DNA of 64,000 bases from Welwitschia mirabilis (taxonomy: Eukaryota; Gnetophyta; Gnetopsida; Welwitschiales): positions 202,789,645-202,853,644 of the forward strand of contig JBOZIK010000001.1 in NCBI GenBank assembly GCA_051453625.1, read 5' to 3'. Below are positions 52,430 through 64,000 of the stretch, piece after piece; the first letter of the stretch is position 1; each line of letters begins with the position of its first letter. The position numbers and the translations under genes were made by a program. Under the pieces are notes generated by a model. The model saw only the letters and a program-made list of their open reading frames with translations. It ran no database searches and was not told where the DNA came from.

Positions 52430-53160
52430 GGGTTTGTCACAAAGGTATGTAGATAGTTACAATTTCCCTATCTTTTTGTTTCAATGGGAGCTTTCGTCCA
52501 TGATGGAGAGGACATCCATTCTAATAGACAAGTGTAATGCTTGTAAATATGAGGTAGGGAAGATCAAGGTGATAGACATGTCGTATGAGTGGGATCTTAA
52601 GTTGCTTACAGAAGGACCACATACAAAGCCCAATTCTATTAGCATTGACAAATGGAGTAGAATGGACCAAAAAGCATTGGCAATTACTTGGTGTTATCTA
52701 ATGATTCCATTCTTACGCCCATGCAAGATGAAACCTATGCATATGGTCTATGCTGTAGATCGAGAATGCTCTATCAAAAAGATTATGGCTAATTGTGTCT
52801 TTTCGCATCAAAATCTACATAGTTTAAAACCAAAGGCCACAACTAGGTTGGCTATATCTAGCGACGATGAGGATATGACATATCTGAATGCAATGCCTCG
52901 GGCTTCCAGTAATTTTTGGTTCAAGTAGCAATACGTTATGCACATTGGAATTTGACTAAGCTGTGAATGCTATTTTCGCTGAAGACCTTAGACATTTAGC
53001 CAACAAGGCTAATTCATCAAATGGTGAGTTTTTGTATGCAAGTAAGAAACAAGGAAAAAGGAGATTGAGATGTTGGCACTGGAACAAGAATGGACACATC
53101 AACAAAGACTACCCTAAACTCAAACAAAATGTATGTTGCCTACAAAGCCAAATCCTCTAG
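52430..53160 (+). pseudogene. Copia gag fragment, decayed
   Basis: A 164-residue plus-strand frame (52434-52928) is followed by one ending in a zinc-knuckle relic, CWHWNKNGHINKDYPKLK, near 53075-53130. Two of the three Cys of the CCHC knuckle are replaced. A stop near 52926 separates the frames. It is opposite in orientation to the adjacent Copia fragment, so it comes from another insertion. Confidence 0.55.
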
Positions 53161-53276
53161 AGAGGCTTTCTTCATAGAGAATGAATTTATGAGGCACTGA
53201 TACCGTTGAGCTGGGTTGTGGCTTTTCTCCAAAGACTATGACTAACAAAAAGTGGAGGTTATGTACTTTTTTCTCT

Positions 53277-53356
53277 CCTTTTCTTTCTCTTTTTCTTTTT
53301 CTTCTTCTTCTTCTTCTTCTTTTCTTCTTCTTCTTTTTTCTTTTTTTTTTTTTTTT
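53277..53356. repeat. pyrimidine microsatellite (TTC)n / poly-T
   Basis: About 80 bases of only T and C on the plus strand, mostly TTC units, ending in a T run. Confidence 0.95.
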
Positions 53357-53459
53357 GGGGTTCAACCATGTTAGAATGTTTATTGTCCTTTTTGTGTCTA
53401 GGATTTATTGGCTGTTTACAAGACCACACGGATGGGCATTTGTAGAAAGTTGTCTATAA

Positions 53460-56400
53460 TTGTTGTATTGGTGTTATCCTATATGTTTCTTTGGTCCAGA
53501 AGGGCTCGTTCTAGTGGATGTTTTAGTTTAGAGATGCTCCTCATATGATGCTGTACTCCTGAATGGTTCTTCTACATGCTTTAGTCCATGTTTGTTAATG
53601 ATGGATAAGGGATTTTAAAGTGATGATAATGTTTCAGCATGGATTTTCATCATTCTATTTTAGGGCGATCATGGTTGTCAAGATGTTTTATTACAAACTA
53701 TATTCAAAGGCATTTGCCAAAAATATATTTAAAGATTTCTAGAGCTAGCAATCCTGTCTATAGAAACTAGTTGTTGGAATTATTGTGAGGAAGAGAGTGA
53801 CTGGTCTCCATTATAAGGGTTATCGTCTGGAAGCCTTAGCTTACTGTGTTGATCTTGGCTTGTAATCTCCATTGTTCATTAATTGAAGGTCATTGCATGT
53901 GTTGACTTCCTTCAGTGTCCCATTTTTCCCCTCTTTTCAGATCTACATTACTATTTCCTATTGATTCTCTATCGATTGGCAAATCCTTGTGATCCACTTT
54001 TTTTGCATGTCTTTTATTACCCTTAATGTTTATAATGTAAACGCATATGGTGCCCCACTCACAGAAACAGGATTAATAAAACCAACTAAATCAAGATTAT
54101 TCATATCTCAAATATATGGTCTTCTGTGCTGAAAGCTTCCTAGTGAAATTCATCCATTTGCTCTTTTCCACAATATGATCCGACGCATTATAGAAGTTGC
54201 CTTCTATAGTACATTCTTGGAGTGCAGTGTAAGTACTTCAAGCAGGTCTCATTCAAATACCACAACTGATGATGATATTGTGTTTTAGTACTCTCGACTC
54301 ACATCAACATTCTTGACATGGATCAGGCTTTAAGGACATGCAGGAAACCTTCCTTCTTACCACCAATCAGGACCATTTATCCTTTAGAAACCTTCCAAAG
54401 CTTGCTCTCAAATGTGATTGTCCTGCCATCTTCAACCAACTTTCCAACCAAGATCCTGTTCTTGACCACTATGGAAATTTGCTTGACATTCTACAATGTC
54501 AGAATCCATCCACCTACGCATTTCAGCTTTATAAATTCAATCCTTTAGACCTTGCAAGTGTTGTAAGCACTCAGATATACAACTCACCTAGAGACCATCC
54601 GAGAGATGGAGAAAATTCCTTTATCTGTGTGTATACATGATCAGATCATACAAGGCACTAAAATCACACGTCTTGCGCAGAATTTTGAGAGATGACTACT
54701 TCACCTAAATGAGCAATCAAAGTGATTCCTCCATCATCATCATTCTAGATTGACTATGTTTCTCATTCCTCCTCCATGAATCTCTACTTTTCCTTGTTCT
54801 CCAGCATTTAGAAATCTAGGTGTCAATTCCCCTTGTAGTTAACACACACCACATTATATATGCTCAACTTTCCCCTATTTTTCACTCGACCTTAAGGTAC
54901 TGTAGACCTAGAACAACCTCTCTCAATGAATAACATCTCGAAATCTCAACTGGCTACGAAGCTAGAGGCGACAAAGACACTAAAGTTCTGAAAAATCGAG
55001 CAACAAGAGGTCTATGTGAATGTACCTTACAACTCACCTGAATGAGGATTCAAGGCATACCCTACTTGTACTAGCAATTGAAGGCTTTGTTCAGCATGTC
55101 AAACATGGTACGTATAGTTCATCGTATTGCTTTGTTGGATTCTCCCACATATCCGATCCAGTAGATTCTGAAGCATACATACTAAGCAAAGTGCTATTAC
55201 AATTAGGGCACATAAAGCATACCATTCTATTATTCAACTCTTGTCAGATCTTATCATTCATTTCAAAGGGTTTTATCACTAGAGTAGTTTTGCATTTCTT
55301 CTGCGTTAGCACAACTTTCATCAAGATTTTCCATATCTACTAGTCATCAATCCCAACCAGTTGCTCTCTTGTTTGCAGCCTTAACGTGATGATCAAAAAT
55401 CAGAGACATTAAGAAATAGTTTTAGCAATATCGAGGAATCTCAATTTAATTTTCTTTAAATGTAATGCTTCAAATCTTTGCGGAACTGCAATTCGGTTAT
55501 AATCACAATCCCAAAAATTAGAATCATGATTTGATATTGCAATTCCTAAGTGAATCATAACTCCACCGAAAATTGCGATTCTGGACAGTGTGGAATCGCG
55601 CTGATTAGAAATGGACAGAAACATTAGACATGACAAACACAAAGGGTAGAAACCCTAGTCTGAGGCTTATGGTGCCTTCCAGTGAAAACAAACACATTTT
55701 GTGATCTTGCATGTTGAAATTGACAGGGACACAAAAAAAGAAGAAAGAGTATATCTCCAGTGAGCAACTGTGTGCCTGTTATAGGCAGATTCATTGTCAT
55801 GTTGGATGGACACTATTTCTTGTCGCTGATCATGATCATGCTTATTTCTGGGCTACATGCTTCCTACTTCTCATGTTTTGATTAATTTAGATTATACTAT
55901 ATCAAATATTTAACATTTGTTCATAATCTTAAAAATTAATTTTTCTAGGTTTTTTAAAATGTTGTGATTCCACACAATTCCAGGAAACAATTCCATGTGA
56001 TTCCACAATTCAAATCTCAAAAAGGTAAAAATGATTCACAGCATGATTTGCTTCCCAAATCCATGCATTGAATATCAGACTATACAAAATAAGCAAAATG
56101 TTGGATTCCAAAATGTAAGTCCTGATACAACTTATAAAAGAAAGGAGGAATAAGTGAAACAGCAGACTAAAACACTAGTGATTTACATGCTTCTGCTCCT
56201 TTTCAAACCTACATCCATGAGAATGTATCAGAAGCTCTTATTAACAAATTCAAGTTTCAAAGAATATAAATCAGATTCTCTCTAACACACACCCTAAAAA
56301 GCCTGAAATACATAAATAAGAATAACATGTTAGATTAACGATTAGCAAATTCCTAATTAGATGTTCTCTTTTCAAAAGTTAACTTCCTCATAATGGTCAA

Positions 56401-56842
56401 ACAAACCCAAGGTCATTTTCTAGCTTAACAACCTTTTATAAGGGTTTAACACAAGAAACACTAACATAACAAAGGAATAAATAAGCCTGGCTTTACTTTA
56501 CAACACATAACGATAGCCTAGGGGTGTGGAACATCATGTACTAGGATGGTCCTAAGGGTAGCAGGATGGGCTTTGTGGGTCAAGGCAAAACATGTAATTG
56601 TCAAATCTCATACAATTAATTGTCCGTTGCCTTTCCAGAGTCCTCTTATCATTGCAAAAACTTTGATCGATTCTTAAGAACACTATGCTACCCTTTGGAG
56701 CACCCTTCTCATAAATATCATCCACCTTCAATCATTCTTTTCCAACAATCAACAACCTCCTAGCCAAAATCACTGCTAAGGCTACCAACTCTAAAAAAGT
56801 GAGACTTAGTGCCAACACCTTCTTTACCCTCTGAAGTGTGTC
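53460..56842. other. intron, no gene recognised
   Basis: Plus-strand frames at 54338-54640 and 55020-55343 have no recognised domain. At 55440-55620 and 55965-56050 the motifs 'ggaatc/gattcc' and 'gcaattc' recur densely, giving a look similar to the motif-dense MITEs. Ends and a target duplication were not found. Confidence 0.35.
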
Positions 56843-57390
56843 TGTTGTCACAATGAAATCATATCCTTATGTAGGCCCCACATGTTTTATCAATTGTTTG
56901 TATAGCTTTACTAAAATTATTTAAAAGGGGTCAATGGTGAGCCATCCTGTTACGGTTTTAATCTTTACACCGGATCATTGCTATAAAAAGCGGATAGATT
57001 TCTGAGTAGAAAACATATATGTGGCCGTTTTATATGTGGGCCCCACATGTTTTATTAGTTGTTTGTATAGGTTTATTAAAATTACTTAAAAGGGGTCAAT
57101 GGTGAGCCATCAGTTTTAATTTTTAAACCTGATAATTGTTATAACAAGAGGATAGATATCTGATTGGAAGACATACATGTAAGAATCTTTGTCTCGTCTT
57201 GAGTGTTGATATTCAGCTATTGCGGATGGCTTGTGTCCTTCACATTTCCATAGGTAATGAGAGCTCTTCAGAATTATGTGGACATATGGTAGAAATAATC
57301 TGAACCATGTAACTTCATGCGTCTTTTTATTTGTTGATTTTGCTTTCTCTTCACTGTTTTCTCTGTTTGCTGCTGCGATTTTTCAACTTG
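56843..57390 (+). repeat. LTR-like block with tandemly duplicated 165-bp segment
   Basis: Two diverged direct copies start tgt(a/g)ggccccacatg at 56870 and 57035 (period 165). They are followed by the 'ggcttgtgtcc', 'gagctct' and 'tgctgctgcgatttttca' blocks found near the right part of the solo LTR at 16838. The duplication would then lie in the U3 part. Exact ends were not established. Confidence 0.5.
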
Positions 57391-59261
57391 TAAGACCAAG
57401 TCCACTCTCCTTTAGACCAATATTAGTGATTCAGTGCAAGTTGCCACTCTTGAATTTCAGCCATTCAGTAAGTACCGTAATATCACAAGAAACCTACGTT
57501 GTCATTTAAGGGTACAGTAAACATAAACGGGTGAAGTTAAATAAAAATGCCCCTGGGAACCAGGACGAATACATCTGGGCTCCGGTTCGGACCTTAGTGA
57601 AGGTTAAGACCATAGTTATCTAGAGCAAATTGGAAGCACAATCTAGATGAATCCAAATCATGACCTGACCTAAAATGCTCCAGGTCATTTCTGGATCACA
57701 AATCCCTTAGACTCGTGACTCATCATCTTTAAGTAATGATACAAACAATTCCACAAGATCCTCGATTATAAGGGTGGATCCAAGAAAATGGAGTCTAACT
57801 ACCATCAAAAGCAACAAAGCTAGTTCAATTCAAACAAATACTAAAGGGCAAACACCCCATTGGCATCAATGGCGCCATGCTTATGGTCGGCAATACAATC
57901 AGACTAGTCAACCCTCTATGGCCCTAACGGTTGGCCCCCTTCTGGAAGGGTGCCAAATTAACCATTATGTTTCATCTCTAGGGCTATGACAAGAATATAG
58001 TGAATCAGTACATTAAGAAATCTTGGATAACATTCCCACCAACTCTGGGAATAGGATACCTACTGACCATTGATTATTAGACATACAATGGATGGCGAAA
58101 GGACACCTACCTGTTGCAAGTGCTGCTAAAGAAAGTCCTCACTAAGCATCTCTAACTAGAATGAGTTTGCAATTGTTTCTAAATTAGGCAAATGATCCTC
58201 AGACTCCATATGAAAGAATAGTAGAGGAACAATGTTGCTTATTTTCTGGCTGATTCCATTCAACTTTACCTTAGCAGAAGCATCAAAGCACTACGTCATC
58301 TTTTGTCCTCTACTGTTATTTTGCTTGCTTCTTCTACCTTGTGACTCCATCAAATTTATGTCCCTTTCTGGCTTTTTTGCCCTTTGCCTTGTTGCCTTTG
58401 TGCCCAGTTATCATGAAGCTAACTTCAGATTGTCACTTGAGATTTTTGAGAATTGGAAAAATGGAACTCGGATGCAACACTTGGAGGTTGGTCATAATAT
58501 TTTCTGTCTGTTTGTATTCATTCTTGGCTAAAACCAAACCCTCACTTGTTGCCCTGGCTTTCAACTCCACTTCACCATCTATCTTAGTCTTTGTGCTTAT
58601 CATGTGTTGGTGTGCATCATACGCATGACATGGTGAGCAGTTGTAAAGGTAATTTTTCCCTTAATAATGCATCCATAAATTAAATGCAAAAAATCACAAT
58701 AGAATAACTTGATCAGGATAAAATTGGGACAGAGAAAATGTGATCTTCCCAATGAACTCTTCAAAAGAGAAAGACAGATGAAAGTGTATTTTAAAGTAAA
58801 AGTGTTAGAACAGTTACAATATTCACTGTAACTAAAAAAAATAAATCCAAGTAAATAACCTAAAAAGTATGATCATGTGTCATAGAATTGCTTCAAACAC
58901 AAATTATATAGGAAACCACAACCAAAACATGAAAATGTCATTATGATTTCGTGAAAAATGTCCCACAGAGATGCAGCTATAAAAGGAAGTTGACAAACTT
59001 GAAACTTCTAAGGAAATTTACTTTTGCTGTCAAACTTTAGTTATTGAATACTCATCAAGCGTTTCTAATGATGTTTTAGTAATGGTTGTTGCATGCATAT
59101 CCACAGATGTTCTGGGAATCATATATATGGTAAACGTTTATGTGATAACAGATTCATGCAGCTGTGAAATGCATGTTAGACTAGTAAAATAGTTAAGCTT
59201 CAAAAAAATAATTTGATTCATCCTACAAACCAAGTTTCAGATTCTCAAAAAATGAGCAAAC
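57391..59261. other. intron, no gene recognised
   Basis: The hydrophobic plus-strand frames at 58232-58628 overlap in two frames and show no domain. AT-rich toward exon a. Confidence 0.4.
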
Positions 59262-59406
59262 CTTTTTGCTGATTTTAATTGTTGATTGATTTCCTTTGGG
59301 AATAACAATCAACCGAAGCCGTAGAGGATATACTTCTACAGCAAGATCCTCCTGAGAAGAACCTGATGTGATCACCTTCCTGGCTAAAGGAGGGCCACCT
59401 CCATAC
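59262..59406 (-). CDS. UBP: UBP exon a: DUSP end and start of Ubl region
   Basis: 145 nt. The first base G completes a split Trp codon (TG|G), giving WYGGGPPLARKV, the conserved end of the DUSP domain. It is followed by EVYPLRLRLIVIPKGNQS and KISKK, the start of the ubiquitin-like segment that links DUSP to the catalytic domain in this family. The acceptor is ttgcag before 59406 and the donor is GTTTGC after 59262, so it ends in phase 0 with Lys. No stop. The preceding exon should encode most of DUSP (an RWW-like motif) and was not found between 59.4 and 64 kb. Confidence 0.9.
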
Positions 59407-61169
59407 CTGCAATGAAATGTAAAATCTATGAATACCAAGCAACAGTCACACCAGTGCTTTAAGGTATATTTTTGAAAGCCTGTATCACATGTTCTGTAAG
59501 AAGAGACATGCCAAACATCATATGCATTATATTAGCTCAAATTAATCCTATTCTAACACATATTTTAGAAATCATGGAAATTTCATTCATAATCTCTTAC
59601 TAGAAAAAGCAACATGAGACAAGATTCCTATTTCCATAATCTTATGGTAGCAATTCTCACTATCACCAGATTTGGAAGGCACTGACTCAGCCATATTTTA
59701 AACTTTGTTTTTTAATTGTTTTATGGGACATTACTCGTAATACCTCATTCTTTGTTTTTGTTGAGTAGCTTTAGAAGTTTCTTATCCCAAAATGGGTTGA
59801 ACCCATGTGTTGCACACTGTTTTTGTTGTAATGTGATGTGAAATTCAGCTGCCAATTCCCTTTATAAAGTTACATTTTAACATTGTGCCTGTTCAATAAT
59901 GTAAAAGTGGTTGTCATAAAAATGCATTGGGGTGTTAAAACACACCAAACATCCGAAAGGCTCTATAGGTAAAAAGCCTTATAGAAGGTTCTATAGGTCT
60001 AAAGGCTTTCTAGAGGATACAATCCATCTAGGAATTTGTAGAACATTCCAACCTAGCACTTTATAGGCCCTTCCTCCAATGTTGGGAAGATGTATGATGT
60101 ATTCTTAGCTAATGCTTGAGCTCATGCAGATAACTCATGTCTTTCGAATGTTCTAATAATCAGAGAGTGATACATTATTTGTGGATATGGGGCAGAATGG
60201 GCCAAAATGATGTTAAACAATTCTCTTTTTCCTCTTTTTATTAGTAGATCTTCACTATTCACTGTTGTTTTTCGTAATAGTTTGGACATGCCATTGGAGA
60301 TGGACAAATTCTTATCATTATTTAATATCATCCTCTCAGCCTCCATACTCTTTTATTGAACCACGTAGAACAAGAGTTTATAAAGTCAACTCTAAGTTGT
60401 ATAGAGTATAGATATATAATTCAACTGACATATATAATGGATACAAAAAGAATCACATATAAAATTTTCCACATTTCCAAAAACTCTTCCAAGAGGTAAG
60501 AAAACATTATTCTCATCCATGTTTGCCTTGCTGAGAATTATAAACACAGTTTTGATAAAACAAGAAACATGGTTTTGATTTAGAAAAAAAAAAGAGAAAT
60601 CCATCATTATGACATCATAAGGCCTCACCTCCACAAGGGCTCAGATGCTACCATAATCATAAAGGGCGATGATCAATGGGGATGAAAAAGCACTTTTCCT
60701 TCACTCAATATTCGTACACAGTTATGGATCCTCATCTAGATTGTTAGTATCTTTGTGTTTTGAACACAGAACCCGTAGAACACATCATGTTCCAGTACAG
60801 TTGTGCTTCTTTTTGCATCAAATAACCTTATCTGCTCTATGATCTCTCTTTCCTTTCACTCACATGGGGCATTCCTTGAATAATTTCGATAGTAGAATCT
60901 CTAGGCTGTTCACACAAAATGTGCAACCCAAACCTTGTCCTTGATCTGTTAAACTGACAAGCCACAAGCTCCTACTTATCTGACTTAGCCAAGTCCAATA
61001 GACCCACCCATGCCCAATAATACTAATGTCTAGAGTTCCATAACCCTTTGTTATGTCCTGAAAGTCATCATGTAACAAAAAATTTTACTGCACCAACACA
61101 ATTTCTCCATTATATTTAGCCAGTTATTAAAGAATTGAATTTTACTATGCTAAGGATTTTCAATCATGT
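59407..61169. other. upstream intron or flank, no gene recognised
   Basis: Searched on the minus strand for the DUSP exon (RWW, LVEGRDYVLLP-like) without success. Minus frames at 60122-60346 and 60860-61078 are unassigned. Around 59940-60010 short 'tataggtctaaaggct' type repeats occur. Confidence 0.4.
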
Positions 61170-61470
61170 TCAGCACACACAAGGCAATCAACTGCACATT
61201 AAGGCATCTCACTCATAAGCAACCCAAACGAAGTGTTCAAATACACATCAAGGCATTTTAATCATTTGCACCCACATAAAGCATTCAACCACAGAAAGAC
61301 ATCCACACATGCAAAAGGCATACATAAGTAGATCATCAAGCACAGAGGCAAACAAAGTACCACTCACACAAAGGCATGCATCAAATATTAATGACCCAAA
61401 GGTGTAAATGGAGAATCAACCACACAAACGCATGCATGAAATATCAAACCGCACAAAGAAGTAATCAAAT
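61170..61470. repeat. degenerate tandem array of about 30-40-bp units
   Basis: The phrase 'cacaaaggcat(gcatca)' or close variants (aaggcatctcac, aaggcattttaatca, aaaggcatacat, aaggcatgcatcaaatat, aacgcatgcatgaaatat) recurs at roughly 30-50-base spacing with 'atcaacca' between. Confidence 0.6.
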
Positions 61471-62078
61471 AAGATTATTCACTTCTATCAGATGCAATAA
61501 TATCCCAAGACTTCCTCTCATATCCAACACTGTCCTCCAACAAAAGAGTAATCATTGTTGTTGACCTCAAGGCATCTACATTTAGGAACTTTCTTCAAAC
61601 CCTTTTGTTTCATTGCCATTTGGATGTTAGTAATGCCAACCCATTTACCAACCTTAGCATAGACATTAAACAGGAGGGCATACGAAGCAAGCATGTTGGA
61701 ATCCAACTTCCAAAGATAACCAGCAATCTCTTGGACAAGCTCACTATGGCCATGAAAATAACAGGCTGTAAGCATATAAACCATGCAATAGTCAAACTCT
61801 GTTGTAAGTCACATCTAATCATCCTTAGTTATTCTTTGAAACTAGTCTAGTCCTTGAGACACCAGCCCAAAATGTCAAGACTCGAGAGGTGGTTACCATA
61901 GCAATGAAGGTCGCATTGCTACACCCTAGACAAGCCTTTTCTTCCATATCCTAGAACACCCTCATCTCTTGCCCTACATTTTGAGGGAGGGCATATGTCA
62001 CTACCACTGATGTCCACATGATGGGATCCTTATGCTAAACTTGAGAAAAACCCTCCCTAACTCTATAATGCTCCCATA

Positions 62079-62691
62079 TGTTACAAGTTTACGCAGCAAA
62101 AGCCAAAAGAAGGAGGTGAAAAAAAAAAAGCAAGAACAAGAAGAAGAAGAGAGAGAGACAGACAGATAGAGATTTACATGGAAACCACCGATGTATGTAA
62201 AAACTACAAGAACAGTGCACAGCTCTTAATCAAAAGTTCCAAACAATGGAACCCAGGGACACAAGCCATCCTCGATAACTTGAGTACGACATCAATCACA
62301 ATAATAGCTGCCAATCGAAAATTAAAAAAAGGCTAATAAACAAGTTGTAAACTAGACTAGGATACCTTCCCTCTACCCTAACTAAAAGTCTTATTTGATC
62401 TCACCTAAGCTTTCTTAACATCTTAGTACTAAAAACAAAGAATTAACATGTACAAGGAGGATTTAACTTCACTATATAAGACTACCCTTCCCATACATGT
62501 TGACTAGGAAACCTTCCCTCTATCCTAAACCATGCGTGTTTAGTTTTCCAATTAGGGTTACAACCATAATCTCACTTTGATATTACAATAACTAAAAGTA
62601 TCATCTCATCTCACATAAGTTTTCCTTAACATCTTAGTACTAAAAACAAAGAATAACATGTACAAGGAAGATTTAACTGCACTATCTAACA
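62079..62691 (-). mobile_element. 613-bp solo LTR inside the PPR pseudogene
   Basis: Minus strand starts TGTTAGATAGTGCAG and ends TTGTAACA. It contains the reversed 'ggcttgtgtcc' block of the other LTRs near 62262. Flanking pentamers agree at only 3 of 5 positions. An internal duplication of period 210 starts at 62380 and 62590. The PPR frame resumes on both sides, which independently fixes the insertion. Confidence 0.65.
62380..62691. repeat. 210-bp-period direct duplication within the LTR
   Basis: The block 'aactaaaagt...cttaacatcttagtactaa...acatgtacaagga' occurs from 62380 and again from 62590. Confidence 0.8.
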
Positions 62692-62930
62692 CCGCATTCC
62701 CATATATGTTGACAAGAGTTCTACTTTCAAAGACATTTGTTCTCATGCCCCTTTTGAAAACATCCGCATCAGCCTATTTTTGTTGCTCCACTGAAGGAAA
62801 GGTTCTCAGGGCAAAACAACATTAGTCAATGTACATTTATTTCTTGAAACTCTAACCACTTTCAAGACAATGATTGTTTAAAAGACTCCTCCCCTTGATC
62901 ATTATTAGTGCAGTCGCATCACTAAGCTCT

Positions 62931-64000
62931 GTTATCACAACATCATTAAGACTGAGCACTAATGTTCCCCCAATGCCTCTTGTTAGTGCCTCATGTTGGT
63001 AAAGGTTGTGTATTTTGTGGCTCCTATATGGTTAAGTCATTTCTAGAGCTAAATATTTTCATTAAGGAAGTAAATTAGGAGGTAGTGCAATGTCAGTACA
63101 TAGATAAATATGCCCCAAATGCCATATTCACATAAGGTAAATGAAACATTACATGACGACAAATGTAGTGGACTCCTTCATATCAATACTAGAGAAGGAA
63201 GAACATGAGCATTTTGAGGTTGTGAAGGTCCCACTACATCAAGTGCAATGATAAACTTGCCAGAGATAATAAAAGATCCATCAGAAAGGTGTCTCAGATG
63301 GTGTGGTTGCTCACCAAACATGGCATCTTCAATCAGATGCTTGTGCTACAAATGAACACAATTCAAAGCTTACTAAGGCGTGCTATGGTGTAGCAAAGAA
63401 ATCCTATTGTCGAGATTAAGAGATGGTCTTTCACATGGCAATGTATATCCAAACATCTGTGTTGCTGCAGGGGAGCCGAAGCGTTGGTGCAAAGAGCCAG
63501 CCCCATGATGTGTTAGAAAAATGCTCACCCAACCAAATCCAAACATCAAAGAGCTTCACAACACACAAAGCCAATACTTACAGTATAAGAAAAGACAAAC
63601 ACAGAAGATATGGCCTTTCCATCAGGGATCGCCATAAAATTCTTGACAATTAGTGCAGTCATCATCACCTTTTGCTGTAGATGAAGCCAATGTTTGGATT
63701 CAAGATTTAGCTTCAGAAGACATCATATCAATCTGAGACCCAAGAGTCTAATTTTGGTGACAGCTTATTGTCTCATAATTTCATTTGTAGGCACCTATAT
63801 TGGAAATGCCCTTCCTACCTCCTTAGGCGGAATGGAACTCTTTTTTCCCTTTTTCCTTTTTTTTTGCTTTAATGATGGGGCACCAATTTCACAGGTTGAG
63901 TGTTTTTGAGCACCACCTAGATGCAATTTATATTCTCCACTTCGACTTTTGTGTTCATTGTCCACACTTAAAATCCAAGAAATCTAATCTCTACCAATAA
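62931..64000. other. no gene recognised
   Basis: AT-rich. Plus-strand frames at 63423-63653 and 63694-63909 have no domain. A poly-T/poly-pyrimidine stretch lies at 63840-63866. The DUSP exon of the protease was not seen here. Confidence 0.4.

Larger units (their letters stand above)
61515..62930 (-). pseudogene. PPR protein pseudogene (E-type C-terminus), split by a solo LTR
   Basis: On the minus strand, from about 62925, the frames read DATALIMIKG, then RNKCTLTNVV, then ALRTFPSVEQQK-stop-ADAD and VFKRGMRTNVFESRTLVNIYG. This is the usual PPR sequence ('..s.ve.gk.iHa.viKrG...dvfv.saLvdmYak.G'). A 613-bp LTR follows. Then SIIELGRVFLKFSIR, MWTSVVVTYALP and DMEEKAC..NATFIAMV continue the motifs. 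The end, at 61784-61518, has LDSNMLASYALLFNVYAKVG, then MAMKQKGLKKVPKC and LEVNNNDYSF, the E domain after the PPR array. Family members bind organellar RNA. Stops and frameshifts make this copy dead. Confidence 0.8.

Noticed and set aside
53238-53459. Poly-Phe / poly-Lys ORFs on both strands
   Set aside because: Translation of the TTC microsatellite.
54318-55343. Plus-strand ORFs of 76-107 residues as host exons
   Set aside because: Overlapping frames, no domain and no convincing splice context.
58232-58628. Hydrophobic plus-strand ORFs as a membrane protein
   Set aside because: Two overlapping frames are equally open, with no family resemblance.
62079-62691. Possibility that the LTR is an exon-intron feature of the PPR gene
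   Set aside because: It has TG..CA-type LTR ends and blocks shared with other LTRs, and breaks a PPR motif in mid-repeat.
59407-64000. Search for the DUSP exon and start codon of the protease
   Set aside because: No RWW-type or YVLLP-type sequence in phase with the split Trp codon at 59406 was seen on the minus strand.

Overview
The window is nuclear DNA of a seed plant with a large, transposon-filled genome. The giant introns suggest a gymnosperm such as a conifer, but that is inference. It is a draft assembly, with N runs of 10, 44, 100 and several hundred bases. Almost every open frame outside the exons listed here is short and belongs to decayed mobile DNA.

The one host gene that can be read is on the minus strand. 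It encodes a plant ubiquitin-specific protease of the DUSP-containing UBP5/8/9/10/11 type (like human USP4/11/15). Seven consecutive exons can be placed at base level: 59406-59262, 49241-49182, 49088-48993, 43763-42918, 42656-42516, 42292-42122 and 9339-9082. All six junctions are phase 0 with GT-AG introns, and the exons join into one continuous reading frame that includes the catalytic Cys box. The introns measure about 10.0 kb, 93 bp, 5.2 kb, 261 bp, 223 bp and 32.8 kb. The DUSP exon(s) and start codon lie beyond 59.4 kb and were not found. The second half of the catalytic domain (His box) lies downstream of 9082 and was also not found.

The 32.8-kb intron (9340-42121) is a stack of mobile elements. 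From left to right it holds: a composite retroelement (11984-16718) with 106-bp TRIM-like LTRs around a Copia body; a solo LTR (16838-17959); a full-length minus-strand 8.5-kb Sirevirus-like Copia (18268-26813, target duplication ACTCC); two decayed Gypsy fragments (27.5-28.5 kb and 30.0-30.8 kb); a purine-rich dispersed repeat split by a 4.5-kb Copia (33035-37582); an LTR-like piece; and a decayed hAT transposase (about 39-40.3 kb). The 5.2-kb intron holds a 281-bp hAT-like MITE and a short LTR with a primer-binding site. The 10-kb intron holds two Copia fragments in opposite orientations and an LTR-like block with a tandem duplication.

Downstream of the last placed exon (1-9 kb) are two inverted copies of a motif-dense hAT-like MITE, two copies of the purine-rich repeat and a Copia with an internal deletion. 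Upstream of the first placed exon (59.4-64 kb) lies a PPR pseudogene (about 62.93-61.52 kb, minus strand) split by a 613-bp solo LTR.

No operon, CRISPR array, tRNA, rRNA or prokaryotic feature was seen. The most unusual object is the composite TRIM/Copia element. I see no evidence for a wholly new biological system.
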